Below are positions 23,244 through 35,906 of a DNA stretch of 64,000 bases, in pieces. The first letter of the stretch is position 1, and every line of letters starts with the position of its first letter. Source of the stretch: Cylindrodendrum hubeiense (taxonomy: Eukaryota > Ascomycota > Sordariomycetes > Hypocreales > Nectriaceae). The notes beneath the pieces are model-generated. The model saw nothing but the letters and a program-made list of their open reading frames with translations, was not told where the DNA came from and searched no databases. The stretch spans positions 397,208 through 461,207 of the forward strand of contig JAANBB010000004.1 in the NCBI GenBank assembly GCA_014621425.1, given 5' to 3'. The translations under genes and the position numbers were made by a program.

Positions 23244-24315
23244 GTGGTCAAGGGCTAAGACCAGGGTGGTTTGGGGCTCAATTTCTGTGACTGAGCATGT
23301 TACATCGGTTAGAGCCACCTTTCAAGTGTGTACTTCGCCGGTATCCCGGTTTTGGAACATAGAATACTGATGCAAGGCTTTGCCGACTGTCGATCTTCAA
23401 GTACAGTCCACTAGATCCCATTGGTATATGGCATCTCATACTTACTTTACTCTGAGAAGTAGTGTTCTTGCATCAGACTTTCTCGCTATGAGATCTTGTA
23501 ATTACCGCGATGAGGCATTTTCTAGTGTTATGATCCCATAAATTCGGCTTTAAAATATGATTGCGCAACCCCTTGAGTATGACACCAAAAAGGGGATAGT
23601 CGACGAACAGGAAGATGTGCAGTTTGACCTGGGTTATTTGATACGTTTCTTCGGATCATTTCGGGTCGGATCATTTTAAACGATGCCACGTCACTATGGC
23701 TCAGCCAGGATGTTCGCCGTAGTCTTGCATCGATGTATTTCCGGAGCTAAGGCGTGCTTGCTAGAGCTCAGGGGACATTGTTTGATCTTGTGGGCGGAGA
23801 AACCCCATAACTGCTTTCGACCCATAATCAGGTGTGGTGCATTTACAGCCAGCGGTGAGGACTTAACATGCACTATCTAAGACGTCACTTAAAGCATGAG
23901 TTCTGCTATGGAATATTGTTACATGTAGGCTGCAGTAGATGAAGCCTACCTTGTCGAGGAACAATTTCACACGCATTCATGTTGCAATAATGATGCCGAT
24001 GGCAATTAAGTTAGGTGACCGTCAAGGTGCATTAAATGTACATGCGAGTCCACAGAAGGCACGTTACAATGCATAGGGCATCGCAGGCTTCGTATTTATG
24101 TACGAGGCTGATGCTAGTCCTGCCAACAGCCCGCAAGAAGCCCGAGTTGTGGAAGGTACATGCCCTGGGGTATCAATGACAGATACGGTATCACTATAAG
24201 ATCTCAATCTGATCCGGCATAACATGCAAGAGACTAAGATGATCATCCCGACAACCTTAACACCTCGTGTTACCGGAAAACCAAAGAATCTTAGACTCGT
24301 GCCGCTTCTTCAAAC
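23244..24315. other. intergenic, no gene seen
   Basis: This is the 3' flank of the MFS antiporter and the upstream region of the pyruvate carboxylase gene. Short frames at 23683-23880 and 24064-24246 look accidental. No repeats or RNA genes were recognised. Confidence 0.4.
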
Positions 24316-27300
24316 ATGCCATCTCTAGTTCAGTATGTGCCTTGCATAATTCGGCATGCCTTCCTAGACATTTTCTTCCCTCTAGGCCTCTAACTTAATG
24401 ATGTAATAGGGATAGAATTCTCATCGCCAATCGCGGTGAGATTTGCGTGCGTGTTTGTCAGGCTGCAAAGGAGCTCTCCCTGCCGTCGATTGCCATCTAT
24501 TCTCACGAGGATCGCTATTCGGATTACTATCGAGGTTTGTATGACATTTTGAGCACGCTAGGACATACCTCAGTGCCTTCCGAAATATTGAGCTGCGCTT
24601 ACCTACTGGAGTGTAGCCGCGGATGAGGCCCATCTTTTAGGTGAAGCAGGTGAGATCGGACCACTGTATCTAACCCGCGTTTCCTCCCCGCAAATACGTG
24701 GCCATTAATTTAACCGGTATCCGTTCTATAGCGCGGCATATTTAGATGTTGACCGGATTCTCACCATCGCTAAAAAACATGGGGCGACCATGATGTATTT
24801 ATATCCCCCCCGCTGGTGAGCAAAGAGATACGATAGTTGACGTAGTTTTCAGACATCCTGGCTACGGGTTTCTATCGGAGGACGCACATTTTGCACGCGC
24901 CGTCGAAGACGCCGGATTTACCTGTACTTCCCAATCTTCGCAGATCTGTCAGTTTAATCAGACTTTCTAACAATATTTTGCGCAGTCATTGGGCCGCCTG
25001 CCAACGTCCTCGATGGCTTTGGAAACAAGGTATCGGCTCGAAAGCTTGCGGCGGAATGTGGTGTTCCAATAATTCCGGGACTTGAACATCTTGTTTTGGA
25101 TGTTTCGGAGATTGAGAGCTTTCTTTCGAAGTAAGAGTCTGCGCAGACCAAGTGCAAAAAGCGGATGGGCTGATTTTGATTGCTTTAGACACGGTTACCC
25201 CATCATTATCAAACCATCGCACGGTGGTATGAAAGTTCCTATCCCGCAGCGAATGTCACTATTTCCTGACGATCAATCGAAACAGGCGGTGGTCGCGGAC
25301 AACGGGTACTCCTTGACGACTCAAACCAGGACATAGAGGCTATCCTTCACGAAGCACGTGCAGAAGCAAAAGACTCATTCGGCATCGATACAGTATTTGT
25401 TGAAAGGTTCTTGTCCAACCCAAAACATGTTGAAGTACAAATCCTGGCAGATCAGCACGGCAACGTCATTCACCTACTCGAGAGGGATTGTACAATCCAG
25501 CGGAAACATCAAAAGATAATCGAGCTTGCTCCAGCTGTATCCGTACCGAGGCACATACGACAGAAAATGCACGATGCGGCCGTGAGATTAATGAAACACG
25601 TCAAGTACGGTGCGTGTCCATTTGTTCATCTTCTATTTTCGTGGTTTCTTTTTTGAATTAGTCTTCTCACCCATTTTCACACCTCCTATTAGAATTCAGT
25701 TCAATTCACTGACACTGACATCTTCGATTGGGCAGAAAATGCGGCCACCGTTGAGTTTCTAGTGCAGGATGATGACTTCTACTTTATTGAAGTCAATCCG
25801 CGAATGTAAGTAATTCTGTCAGTGAGTACAGCGACCAACAGCTGGCTGAGCATTGAGATCACGGTCTTCAGACAGGTAGAGCATACAGTGACTGAGGAGA
25901 TTCTCGGCATCGATCTAGTCCAAATGCAAATCCGCATTGCCCAAGGCGCATTTCTCGCCGATCTTGGACTGGGCAATGATTGTGTTCTCGAAGCTCGCGG
26001 CACTGCCATTCAGTGCCGAGTGACATGCGAAATGCCGTGGATGGGTAAGCACAGGTGCCAGTATATAGACCGTTTAATTGACCATATCTAGGCTTTCTCC
26101 CAAGCTGCGGGACACTCACGCATTGCCAACTTCCCGTTGGATCAAGCATCCGAATTGACGGATGTAATTTATTCGCGGGCGCTGAGATTACGCCGTACTA
26201 TGACCCTTTGTTGTTCAAGTGCATCGTGAAGGGAAATGACTTGGAAGCCGCGAGTATTAAAATGCTCAATGCGCTAAATTCAAGCCATATCGACGGTGTA
26301 GATACCAATATACATCTGTTGCGTGGTATCCTGAAAGATTCGCGATTCGTCAAACAGGAGTTTTTCACACGATCGCTAGACGACGATGTGCTCTCAACGA
26401 AGCTCAAGGAGCCAACCGAAGATCCTACTTCTCAAAAGCTCATTTCTTTTTTCGCAGAGAGCCTAGTCAATGGGACCCAAATCCAGGGCCAGATTGTGAG
26501 TGAAATATCATGTCAGCAACATCATTGAGGAGGTGCATCTGACCATCTCATGCAGGGCAAACCAGCATCTCTTCAAGAAATTGAATGGCCACGGTTAAAG
26601 CACCACAAATTACAAAGACACATCCGGAACGACTTGCATTTTCTTGAAGGTTGGCGCAAGATTCTCCAAACTGAGGGTCCAAAAGGTTTTGCCTCCCAAG
26701 TTCGAAAGCATCCACGTGTTCTCCTCACAGACACGACTTGGCGAGATGCTCAACAATCTCTTCTGGCGACACGCATTCGCACCATAGACTTTGCTAATAT
26801 TGCACCCGACACTAACCTTGCGTATGGGAAAGCTTATAGCCTCGAATGCTGGGGAGGAGCAACATTCGACGTGGCCTTGAGATTCCTGCATGAGGACCCG
26901 TGGAAACGGTTGGTAAGGATCATAATTCCCGCCACGCAAAATGATTTGTGGAGGCAAAACTTCCCAACGCGGGATTTAATGCTGAAACTATTCTGACGCT
27001 ACTCGCAGGTAACTCTTCGCAGACTCGTCCCTGACGTGCCGTTCCAGATGTTACTGCGCAGTGTCAGCGGTCTTGCCTACTCTGCGTAAGTTCGCCACAG
27101 TCAACCATAGCACCAGTCACTCACGCACATGCTAGGGTCCCACATAATTTTCTTAAGTTTTTTGTTTCCCAAGCGGTGAAAAACGGCATTGACATTATCA
27201 GAGTCTTTGATGGATTGAATGATATAGCTAATCTTTCGGTCGCCATTGACGCGTGTTTATGCGCTGGCGCGGTGGTCGAAGCTGCCATTTTATACACGGG

Positions 27301-29003
27301 AGATATTATGAATCCAGGTTGCAAGTACTCGCTTGAATACTACGTTGACCTGACTGATTCTCTGGTCAAGACGGGAGCACATGTAATTGCAATCAAATCA
27401 ATGTCAGGGGTGATGAAACCTCAAGCGGCAAGGCTATTGGTTTCGACAATTCGATCCCGTCACATCGACATCCCAATCCATGTGCACACACACGATGCAG
27501 CAGGTGTGTATAAATTAATTTCAGGCTTAAAACATGGGGATGCTAACAGACGGCGTACAGGGACAGGCGTAGCGACCATGCTAGCGTGTGTCGATGCAGG
27601 CGCTGATATAATCGATGGCGCAACGGATAGTATGTCCGGCACGACCTCTCAACCCGCCATGAGTGCCCTTATCTCTAGCCTTATGGGCAAAAAGGAAGAA
27701 CCAGAAGTCTATATCGATGATGTCTGTGCCATCGACAGCTATTGGGCACAGCTCCGTTTGTTGTACGCTGGCTTCGATGCCAAGCTGTCGGGGACAGACC
27801 CGGACGTATATCTTCATGAGATCCCAGGTATGCCCACACATGATTTCCCCGATCTCGAGATTCCAGGTCGCTTACACATGTAGTTAGGCGGTCAGCTCAC
27901 TAACTTGATGTTTCAAGCCCGCGAGCTCGGACTAAGTAGCCAATGGAAGGAAACCAAAGCGGCCTTTGTCGCTGCGAATTACCTGCTCGGCGATATCATC
28001 AAAGCGACACCCACCTCGAAAGCCGTTGCTGACTTGGCGCAATTCATGGTCAATTCCGAACTTGGTTACGATGACGTCCTCGCCCGCGCTGACTCGCTCG
28101 ATTTTCCAGACTCTGTCATCGACTTCTTTGTAGGTTTGATGGGCCAGCCTTTTGATGGGTTTCCAGAGCCTCTTCGTACCCGGGTCTTGATCCGCGCCGG
28201 TCGAGCAAAGATGAACGGACAAGCCTCCAGTCAACTTGTTGAAGTTGTATTGGAGAGTGTTCGGCAGCAATTGACGGATAAATATGGTGACACAATCACC
28301 GAGACGGACATATGTAGCCACATCATGTTTCCCGACGTCTTCGCTCAGTACCGCGGATACCTGGCACGATTTGGTGATGTGAGCCTGCTTCCTACTCGGC
28401 AGGTGCTCGTGCCGCCGAAGGTCGGCGAGGAAATGGCATGTCCAATCTCAGAAGGCCGGATCGTGCGGGTACAGCTGTTGGCAGTGCAGCCACTAGTCGA
28501 GGGTGCAGACGTCTCACCAGAGCGCACTGTATTCTTCCGCATCAATGGCCAGTATCGGCAGGCCACAGTGTATGACTTGGCGGGTAAGTTTCTTCTTCTC
28601 TTCTATTGCCCTAGCTACGGATTCTGGCAACTTGGCTGCTATGGAAACCTCGCATGAATGAGCTTTTTTTTGGTGTGTTGACTTACGGCTGATGGTCTTG
28701 TTTTATTTCCTAGTTCAAAATCGATCAAAACACCGGCAAGCCGATCCCAGTCAACCTTCACAAATGGCCTGCCCGTTCTCTGGTACGGTGTCGGCAATTC
28801 TCAAACACTGTGGGACGCATGTCTCACAAGGGGATGTGGTTTTGTCAATCTCTGCGATGAAAATGATTATCAATGTCAGCGCTCCGTCTGATGGTATTCT
28901 AAGTAACATGGATGCCAAAGTGGGCGACTCTTTCGAAAAGGGAGACTTACTGTTTGAGATGTCGAGCTCACATCAATGTGTTTCTGTTAAGCGGCGCGGT
29001 TGA
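24316..29003 (+). CDS. pyruvate carboxylase paralogue, 17 exons
   Basis: Exons: 24316-24332, 24410-24534, 24617-24665, 24732-24794, 24853-24923, 24986-25130, 25189-25226, 25286-25609, 25736-25805, 25872-26044, 26092-26495, 26556-26912, 27009-27085, 27136-27503, 27561-27827, 27888-28583, 28714-29003. The phases agree throughout and give 1,177 aa, the family's normal length. Order: biotin carboxylase ([13 protein letters not shown]-grasp [24 protein letters not shown]), carboxyltransferase ([41 protein letters not shown]), carrier domain with AMKM (biotinyl Lys about 1131). It should carboxylate pyruvate to oxaloacetate. No mitochondrial leader is seen, so it is probably cytosolic. Oddities: the normally fixed IKDMAG reads IKSMSG (metal-site Lys kept), and DAHQS reads DAQQS. 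Intron 14 is 57 nt, in frame and free of stops. With so many introns and such divergence it is likely a specialised second copy supplying the neighbouring peptide pathway (inference). Confidence 0.9.
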
Positions 29004-29636
29004 GCGAAAGGAGCAGCAGTTACAATCCTCCGGGGGGCTGGCAAAAAATAGAGGCAGGGAGATGAGCCGAATACGACGTTGGCTGTCGCAGCCTCCCTGG
29101 CTGACACCCCGGAATGCCCCGGAAAGGACAGCTCGCATTCGACCGAGGTAAACAAATGGTGGAACACAATAGCACGACCAGAAGATCTAGAAGGGTAGGT
29201 TAGACTGGATAGTATTGTATTCATCCTAAACCACGTATCCAGACACAATGATGTACTTCTCAGCTGGTAGAGGTTTTGGCCTTGGCTCCCTTTGCATTGG
29301 TTAAGTACTCGTATCTTCGTAACCAGTGAGTGCTGGGTGAAATTGCGCAATTGGCAGCCGCGCACGTGATGGTGGACCTGTCATCCAAGTCAGTTCTTCA
29401 ATTCGAAATTCGCAGCTGCCTGAACATCGTTGACGCAACGCCGCGCGTCACTCTCTTCGTCTTGATCGTCGGTCTGATTCCATTAATGCGTGTTTGCGCT
29501 CTTCTTCTCCCCTTCCAGCGAGCTTTCGGCCACCCACCTCTTCTTAGCATTGGACGGATTGAAGTGAACACCTCCCTTGGCACGCTGTCTCCTCGGCTTT
29601 GTTGTTCATCTTCGTCGTGAGATCGCATAAATCGCC
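29004..29636. other. intergenic, MFS 2 promoter region
   Basis: This is the 3' flank of the pyruvate carboxylase gene and the promoter of the second MFS gene, with CT-rich runs (about 29440-29590) just upstream of the start. An open frame at 29330-29620 lies in this leader and is not supported. Confidence 0.4.
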
Positions 29637-31238
29637 ATGACTTCCACAATCGATATCAATAGCCACGACGAATCCCGCCATGTCTCTGAGTCGTCACCGC
29701 TACTCCAAAGTAGCACCCAAGCCGCTTTAGATGCGTCTGTCCACTCAGACCCATCACACAGCATACCTCGGGCGCTCAAGCGGCGCACCGTCGTGCTCCT
29801 ATGCGTATTTGCCTTCACTATGATGCTGGGCGACAATCTCCAGCCAGCAGCCCTCATTCAAATCTTTGAAGATTCCATCTGCAACGACTACTACAGTACA
29901 CACCCGTGGACTCCGGTCTCAAACACCATGGCCGCTCCAAATGCGCCGCTGGCTGATCGATGCAAAGCCCAGGCGGTGCAGAAAGAGCTGGCACTAGTGC
30001 GCGGCTTCCAGCAACTGGTTCCCATCTTCGCTGCCCTACTATGCACCGTTCCGTATGGCCTATTAGCGGAACGCATCGGGCGGAGGCGCATCCTCATCCT
30101 GAGCGGTGCCGGCGTCTTCGCCTCACTTTCCTGGGTGCTTGCTGTGTGCTATTGGCGATTTGTCTCGATCCGCTGGGTTTGGCTTTCGGGTATCTTTCTC
30201 TTCATCGGCGGCGGCGATGCTGTCACCTCCAGCGCCGTCCATGTCATGGTAACTGACGTCACTGACTCTGCCGAACGCGCCCAAATCTTCTTATACCTCC
30301 ACGCGGCAGATGTTATTTCAGGGTTCTTTGGGCCAGCCATCAGCGGTGCTTTGATGGAGAAAGAGTATACATGGACTGTCTTGATATTTGCCGAGGTCGT
30401 CCTCTTCTCTGGCACATTTGTTCTTACACAGTTCATTCCGGAAACCTTGAACTTGCGAAGGAAATTTTCTGGCAGCCGACATCCAACGTCCGAGCCTACG
30501 TCTCCGCAAACTGTAGGCTCCGTTTCAAGGCGCTCGCTGTCCCCAAGCTCCCCCAAGATCTCGACATCTATCGCTGCTGGAGTTTCTGACCTGCTGAATC
30601 CTCTACTAAGTGTGCTGGCTTCAAACCGACAAGCCTTGTTGCTCCTCGGTATTTTTGCCCCTCAAACAACTGCGCGAGATCTCTTCACTATGATCGGACT
30701 GCAATACTCTAATGCCAAATTTTCCCTTTCCTACGCGCGGGGTAATGTGCTACTCTCTCTCTTTCAAGGCGCGCAAGGGTTATTCGTTCTTGTGCTCCTG
30801 CCGTTGGTCACCCACCTCATCGCTGACCCACGCGGCTGGACCGCTTGGGAACGGGATCGCATATACGCCATCACTTCTATAGCTGCAACAACATCCGGTC
30901 TAATGGTTATAGCTTTTGCGCCAGTTTTAGTAATTGAGGCTGTCGGCTTGCTGCTGGTGGCACTCGGTAGTTGCACAACAGGGTTACTGATGAGTTTATT
31001 GGGCGAAGCTGTGAAGCCGAGCCAAGTGAGTGCTACGTACAGCGCGGCACTAATGCTGAGTATCATATCGCGGAGTGTATCGGGACCGGTAGTAAATGGA
31101 CTGTTAGTAAAGGGCCTAGACCTAGGATGGAATTGGACAGGTCTTCCTTTTGCTGCCATGGCAATATCAATGGGACTAGTGTTGGTAGTAAGCTGGTTCA
31201 TTAAGAACGAGATGCATAACCGCTCAAATAAAGAGTAA
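29637..31238 (+). CDS. MFS transporter
   Basis: The gene is a single exon of 533 aa. The cytosolic N-terminus contains a dileucine-like SSPLLQ sorting motif, common in fungal MFS proteins. Twelve membrane segments can be traced, with YGLLAERIGRRRILILSG after segment 2 (MFS motif A) and a Ser/Pro-rich central loop at about 270-310. The long first loop between segments 1 and 2 holds ICNDYY and a conserved-looking Cys pair, resembling the fungal proton-coupled folate/tetracycline-type branch. The substrate is unknown. It follows the carboxylase on the same strand and could be a second exporter or an importer for the locus. Confidence 0.85.
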   Translation: MTSTIDINSHDESRHVSESSPLLQSSTQAALDASVHSDPSHSIPRALKRRTVVLLCVFAFTMMLGDNLQPAALIQIFEDSICNDYYSTHPWTPVSNTMAAPNAPLADRCKAQAVQKELALVRGFQQLVPIFAALLCTVPYGLLAERIGRRRILILSGAGVFASLSWVLAVCYWRFVSIRWVWLSGIFLFIGGGDAVTSSAVHVMVTDVTDSAERAQIFLYLHAADVISGFFGPAISGALMEKEYTWTVLIFAEVVLFSGTFVLTQFIPETLNLRRKFSGSRHPTSEPTSPQTVGSVSRRSLSPSSPKISTSIAAGVSDLLNPLLSVLASNRQALLLLGIFAPQTTARDLFTMIGLQYSNAKFSLSYARGNVLLSLFQGAQGLFVLVLLPLVTHLIADPRGWTAWERDRIYAITSIAATTSGLMVIAFAPVLVIEAVGLLLVALGSCTTGLLMSLLGEAVKPSQVSATYSAALMLSIISRSVSGPVVNGLLVKGLDLGWNWTGLPFAAMAISMGLVLVVSWFIKNEMHNRSNKE

Positions 31239-32617
31239 TGATAATATAGGCTCATATTATACATATCTACTATTTCAGATTTGAGACACAATTAACATTG
31301 ATAAATATACTTAATGAATTACACGGAATGGGAAGAATAAGAACGTTCAATAACGTATGTATGGCTATATGTATCAAGGAACAAATACGAGTTGGATATG
31401 AGCTTGACCTTCAAAAGTTCAGCTTCTTCTGTTTAACTTTCAGAAGACTTCGAATGGAGTTGTCCTCGTCGGCACGTATACGACTAATAACCCAGCCGGA
31501 CTCTCCACATTGTCTCCTTAGCCCTAAACATATCAAGAGTCTTCAGTATTGTCGATCTCAGTTAAGTGAAATAAAACCGCTTTCAAATCTGAAGACGGAT
31601 CTTTCCGTTCCATCGCTCTCTTTTTATTGGATATCTAAGTAAGACTTGACAGCATTGCATAAACACAAACACATGGTGTTCTTTTCATTCTTAGGCCCAG
31701 GTTAACCGATATCACCACATTTAATTCTCAACAGTTTTTCTCCGTTATTTAACAAATTTATTTCTTACTATATGATAATATACTCTATGTATTGGGGTTA
31801 TCAATTGCTTGCGCAATAGGTGTTGTTGTGATTCTATTGCCTGAATTTTGGTGGAGATCAATTCTACTACCCTAAAGCTAGTATTTGTGGCTGGTGGGTG
31901 TGGTTTTTCATACCCATCACACAAGATGCCAAGATCCTTTGAACAGGGTAATGTGTCGTAATTACGGCACCGATAGTGGAGTTAATTATACTAAAGTAGG
32001 TCTAGCGATGCACTTAACTTAATTAAGATCCTGTCCCCACACCCTACTGTGATTACACTAATCCCTTCAAGCCAGTTAGGCCCTTATTGGATTGTCTAGG
32101 CTAATATTATCCAGTGCGATCAATAAGCTAACTTAGCAGCTTCAATTCAACTCGGACCGCCCTACCAATTTAATCGGGCTGCTGACTTTTCGACCCGACA
32201 GGGGGCGTGAGTTGAATTGAGTTGTTGGCCGCGTTGGTCTCGTCAACCCACATAAGCCTCTGGCATTGCCATTTCGTATTTATGCCGCTAGCAGGGGCAC
32301 CTCTCAGCTGGTGACAGGGGCACCCCTCAGTCTGTACATCTCTACATCTGTACTACGTGGTAGGTTGTTGGTTGGCACTCCTTAGTCGAATGTTGAGCGA
32401 TTTGTTGGCTGTTAATCCTCGATAAAACTGTGCCTTTCTCTGCATTCTTTATTAATCCTTTACTAGCACTGTCTATTTATTATTTTGCTCTGCCACTTTA
32501 AATTTAAAGGTTGCTCAGCACTAATGCAGAGGACGACGGATGTAGGAACAGAGGCTGACTAGACTTGTGCATTTAGCACCGAGTTACTCTGATTTATTAC
32601 GCCCGGATCATTTCAAG
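31239..32617. other. intergenic with a 12-bp inverted repeat
   Basis: No gene is seen across 1.4 kb. It contains a perfect 12-bp inverted pair (32142-32153 and 32209-32220) and a 1.7-copy 23-bp direct repeat starting at 32292 (cores CAGGGGCACCTCTCAG and CAGGGGCACCCCTCAG). The middle is moderately AT-rich (31640-31800). Confidence 0.5.
32142..32220. repeat. inverted repeat, 12-bp arms
   Basis: The arms are TCAATTCAACTC and GAGTTGAATTGA, separated by 55 nt with imperfect further pairing (CGCCCT against AGGGGGCG). It could be a small hairpin or a remnant of a miniature inverted-repeat element; no target-site duplication was found. Confidence 0.5.
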
Positions 32618-34621
32618 ATGTCCCATCATGCACGAAGTAATTTGCATGACCCAACAGTCAGACGCAAGCCTGTCGCCTATACCAGGGTTAATACAACCAA
32701 ATCGACGGATCCGCCCCAGCCTTACTCGCCTACAGAAGAGGTCAAGACCGCCCAATGGCGAGTTGGGTGGCAAACACCTGCCAAGATGCTCGGTTTCCTT
32801 GCGCTTGGAATCATCTCAGCCCTTGGCCATCACCTGTACTATTCATCTCTCGACTCAACCCCTGTGAGAGCTCGAGAAGATGGTGCCCAAACTTGGACAA
32901 CGCAGGAGTGGATTTCGAGGTATGGCATTGCACTCGCATTCACCACCAAAACCTTCCTCGCATGCGCTGTGGCTATTGCATATAAGCAGCGCATTTGGAC
33001 CAACTTCCGCCGGCGACCGTACTCCGTGTCTGGCATCAATGCTATATATGATGCCACGACCGATATCCTATCTTTCATGAACTGGGAATTCATTTGGAAA
33101 GCCAAAATGGCCACCTTTCTTGCAGCTTTGACATGGTAAGCGCCTGGTCCGATATGACTTTGTACCATCTACTCACAAACAATCCAGGACGATTCCGCTC
33201 TCTGCCCTCATCACTCCATCGTCCCTTCTTGTTACCTTGAAAAGTCAGGAATTTCAAAGACAAATGGCCGTTCCGACATTAGAATTTGACAACAGCTCGT
33301 CATACAGGTTTGAAGGAATGGCTGGCGATGTTTCTCCCCTCTTGATGAGAGTCACTTCAGCGATGGCATCCAGTGGGGAGATCTTGCCCTTGGCTCTGAA
33401 GGCATTGAATACATCATATACTTTGCAATTCGACGGCCCATCTTTAAAGTGCGATAATGCCACCGGCTTTATGCTTGACTTCATTACCACTGTTCATGGG
33501 GAAGCGACCAACATCGTTGGTGGTAACTCGGGTGGCCAAGCGATCTATCTGTCTATCACAGCTGATTCTAGCTATCTGGATCTCACTTCTACAGAAACAA
33601 ACTACCTTAACATGTCAGCGTGGAATTTCTCCGCGATGATCGAAGAATGTGTGCAAGGTCGTGGAGCATGCCCATATCAACCTCAACCTGACGGGCATCC
33701 TGGTTCCTTCCCGTTATTAGTGCGCCTCCACGATCAAAGTCTGGTATGCTATGTTCAGAATACCACTTACGATATTCCATTCAGCTCTTCAGACACCACC
33801 CAAGTCATTGCTGTTGAGCATCCGTATGACTTTAAATGGATAGGCCCAGCCAATCTCACGAACAGTGATTCAGCTTACGTCGCAGCTGCTCAAGCTTTAG
33901 CGAATCTACTGAACGGCGCTATCAGCCAGCCTAGGTCTGGCGGCAGTTCTCATCAAAATAATCTCCTTGCAGTGAGCATAAAGACGATTGGTACCAGTAT
34001 CATGCAAACCACATTAATTGGAACTATCAACCCATCAACCACAGGCGAACGGGGTGGGGATCTTCCATCATTTTCGGAAGAGGATCAAGAATTAGCTCGG
34101 GGCTTGCCAATTGGGCGCTTAATCGAAGAATTGTCAAGAAACCAGACTCTGAGTCTTTTCAGTTCACCTAGGTTCTGGTGAGTCACAAAACCTTTACTGC
34201 CGTAAATTGTTGCTAATGAAGTTTTAGGGCAGAGACTGACAAGTGGGCAAACAAAAATGTGACCCAGACCTTGTTTATAAATGTATGGGAGTACCGAATG
34301 CGGAATCTATGGCTTTCGAACGGCCTGGCAATTCTGGGCGCAAGTTTCGGTGTTCTCGTTGGCCTTTATTCTGTACGCCAGAATGGTGTAAGCCACAATA
34401 CGAGCTTTTGTGATATCATGGCAATGACACGAAACGGAACTCTAGATGAGCTCACCAAAAGATCATCCCTCGGAGGCGATACAGGTGCTAAAGAGCTCCG
34501 ACAGACGAAGTTATTATTTGGTGTTTTAAATGGTAATGGAAATGCGGCTGTTGCCCCTCGAGCAGCATTTGGTATTCCAACAGAGATATCCCAGTTGCAG
34601 AAAGGTCAGGCAGTTATGTAA
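32618..34621 (+). CDS. fungal polytopic membrane protein of unknown function
   Basis: There are three exons, 32618-33135, 33188-34177 and 34228-34621 (633 aa from the Met at 32618; an upstream Met at 32567 would add 17 residues). Both introns fall inside Trp codons with matching phase. An N-terminal hydrophilic tail is followed by segments around TPAKMLGFLALGIISALGHH and RYGIALAFTTKTFLACAVAIAY, then a third near the first intron, a large N-glycosylation-rich lumenal or extracellular domain (repeated NxS/T sites), and a final segment NGLAILGASFGVLVGLYSV. This layout matches a widespread Pezizomycotina family sometimes mislabelled formylmethionine deformylase-like. No catalytic motif is visible and the function is unknown. 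Confidence 0.8.
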
Positions 34622-35906
34622 GAAATTAAGAACTGGAGTCTGAAAATCGGTCTTTGGCTACTAGGTCAAGTTGACCAGGTTAATCGGTCAGTTAGATAAT
34701 GAGTAGCTCATAAACAATTCAGCTCATCATACTATTCACTTCAGAGTTCAATGGCGGTTTGTGCATTTTCAATGTCAGTGTCAATGAAAAATACCATACC
34801 AGACCAACATGTCCAATTCCGTACAACCAAGGACAACAACCTATAACCCTCGCGAAATTAAATATACTATCGCAGCCTTGAATTTCTTAAGACTGGTATA
34901 GATCCTGGATAATAGTATAAAAATAATTCCATCCCTGACTCTCTGGGTAACTGAAAATAAAACACGTGAAAGTAAACAGTATTAAAGGGTTGAAATATGA
35001 TAATTTCATAATGAAATTGTTCCACACAATATCTGAAATAGTTCTGCCCTCGGCTGCATGTATATAAAGGCTATCTCCTATACAATAGCTTAAACTCGGT
35101 CTCTCAAGCCAGCCTAGGGGCCAGATCATCCTGAATTGGAGGCTTTTATATATCAGAATAATTTTTCGATATCAAGGTTGAATCTAGGATCATGAGGTTT
35201 TCTCATACTTGGCCGCTCTGAAAGCGATGCGTGCCCGATGTCTTCCTGCAGCCACTGGTTCCTTCATCTAACCGAATTCACTCAGTTATCTCAACCACAA
35301 TTTACACGCCTTGGCTAGAATCTTTATCCTCTTGGGGCAAGACGATGTACTAGGCTGATATCTACAGCTTCAAGAATATAGGTATAGGGTAGCTGTAACG
35401 CCCGGAGCCGGCTAATAATAGCCCAGACCCGCAGCTTGAGATCGTAGGAGTGAAATCCCTCCATGCGAGCCGAGATTTCGATTCCCTTCGTTTTCTATCT
35501 AACAATTAAATAGCCTATTTGACTTATTAATTCGTGCCCGGTATCCGTCAATGGATATCCAGGGCGCAGCCCAGCGACTGCAATAGCAGTTGATTTTCAA
35601 GAGAACCAGGAGGAAACCGGGTTCAAAGCTGCTGTGCAGCCTGGTGCGCCGCGAACCCAGAGTCGCAACCGGAGCCCGGCGGCTACACCGAAGAAAATAA
35701 GAGACAAAGGAAAGGGGAAAAGAGTAAACTTTTGAGGTTCTGGGGTCGAAGCAGCCGTGACCGCAACTTCCGGGGGTTCATGAGTTCCTAGCGATGATGG
35801 GGGTAGATGTCCTGGAAGAAAGCTGCTGCCTCTATCATCGCGATGAACTCGCCACAGTCTTGTCCTCTAACCCGTCTGATCTTCAGCTTCATGAAAGGTC
35901 CCAACC
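34622..35906. other. intergenic, possible repeat remnant
   Basis: No supported gene. A stretch beginning TGTAACGCCCGG near 35395 and running to about 35770 is GC-rich compared with its flanks and could be part of a degraded LTR element. No second copy or partner terminus was found in the window, so this is only a possibility. Confidence 0.3.

Noticed and set aside
24316..29003. Pyruvate carboxylase as a fragmented pseudogene
   Set aside because: Raw frames are broken many times, but 16 phase-consistent introns rebuild a 1,177-aa protein of normal length with no remaining stop.
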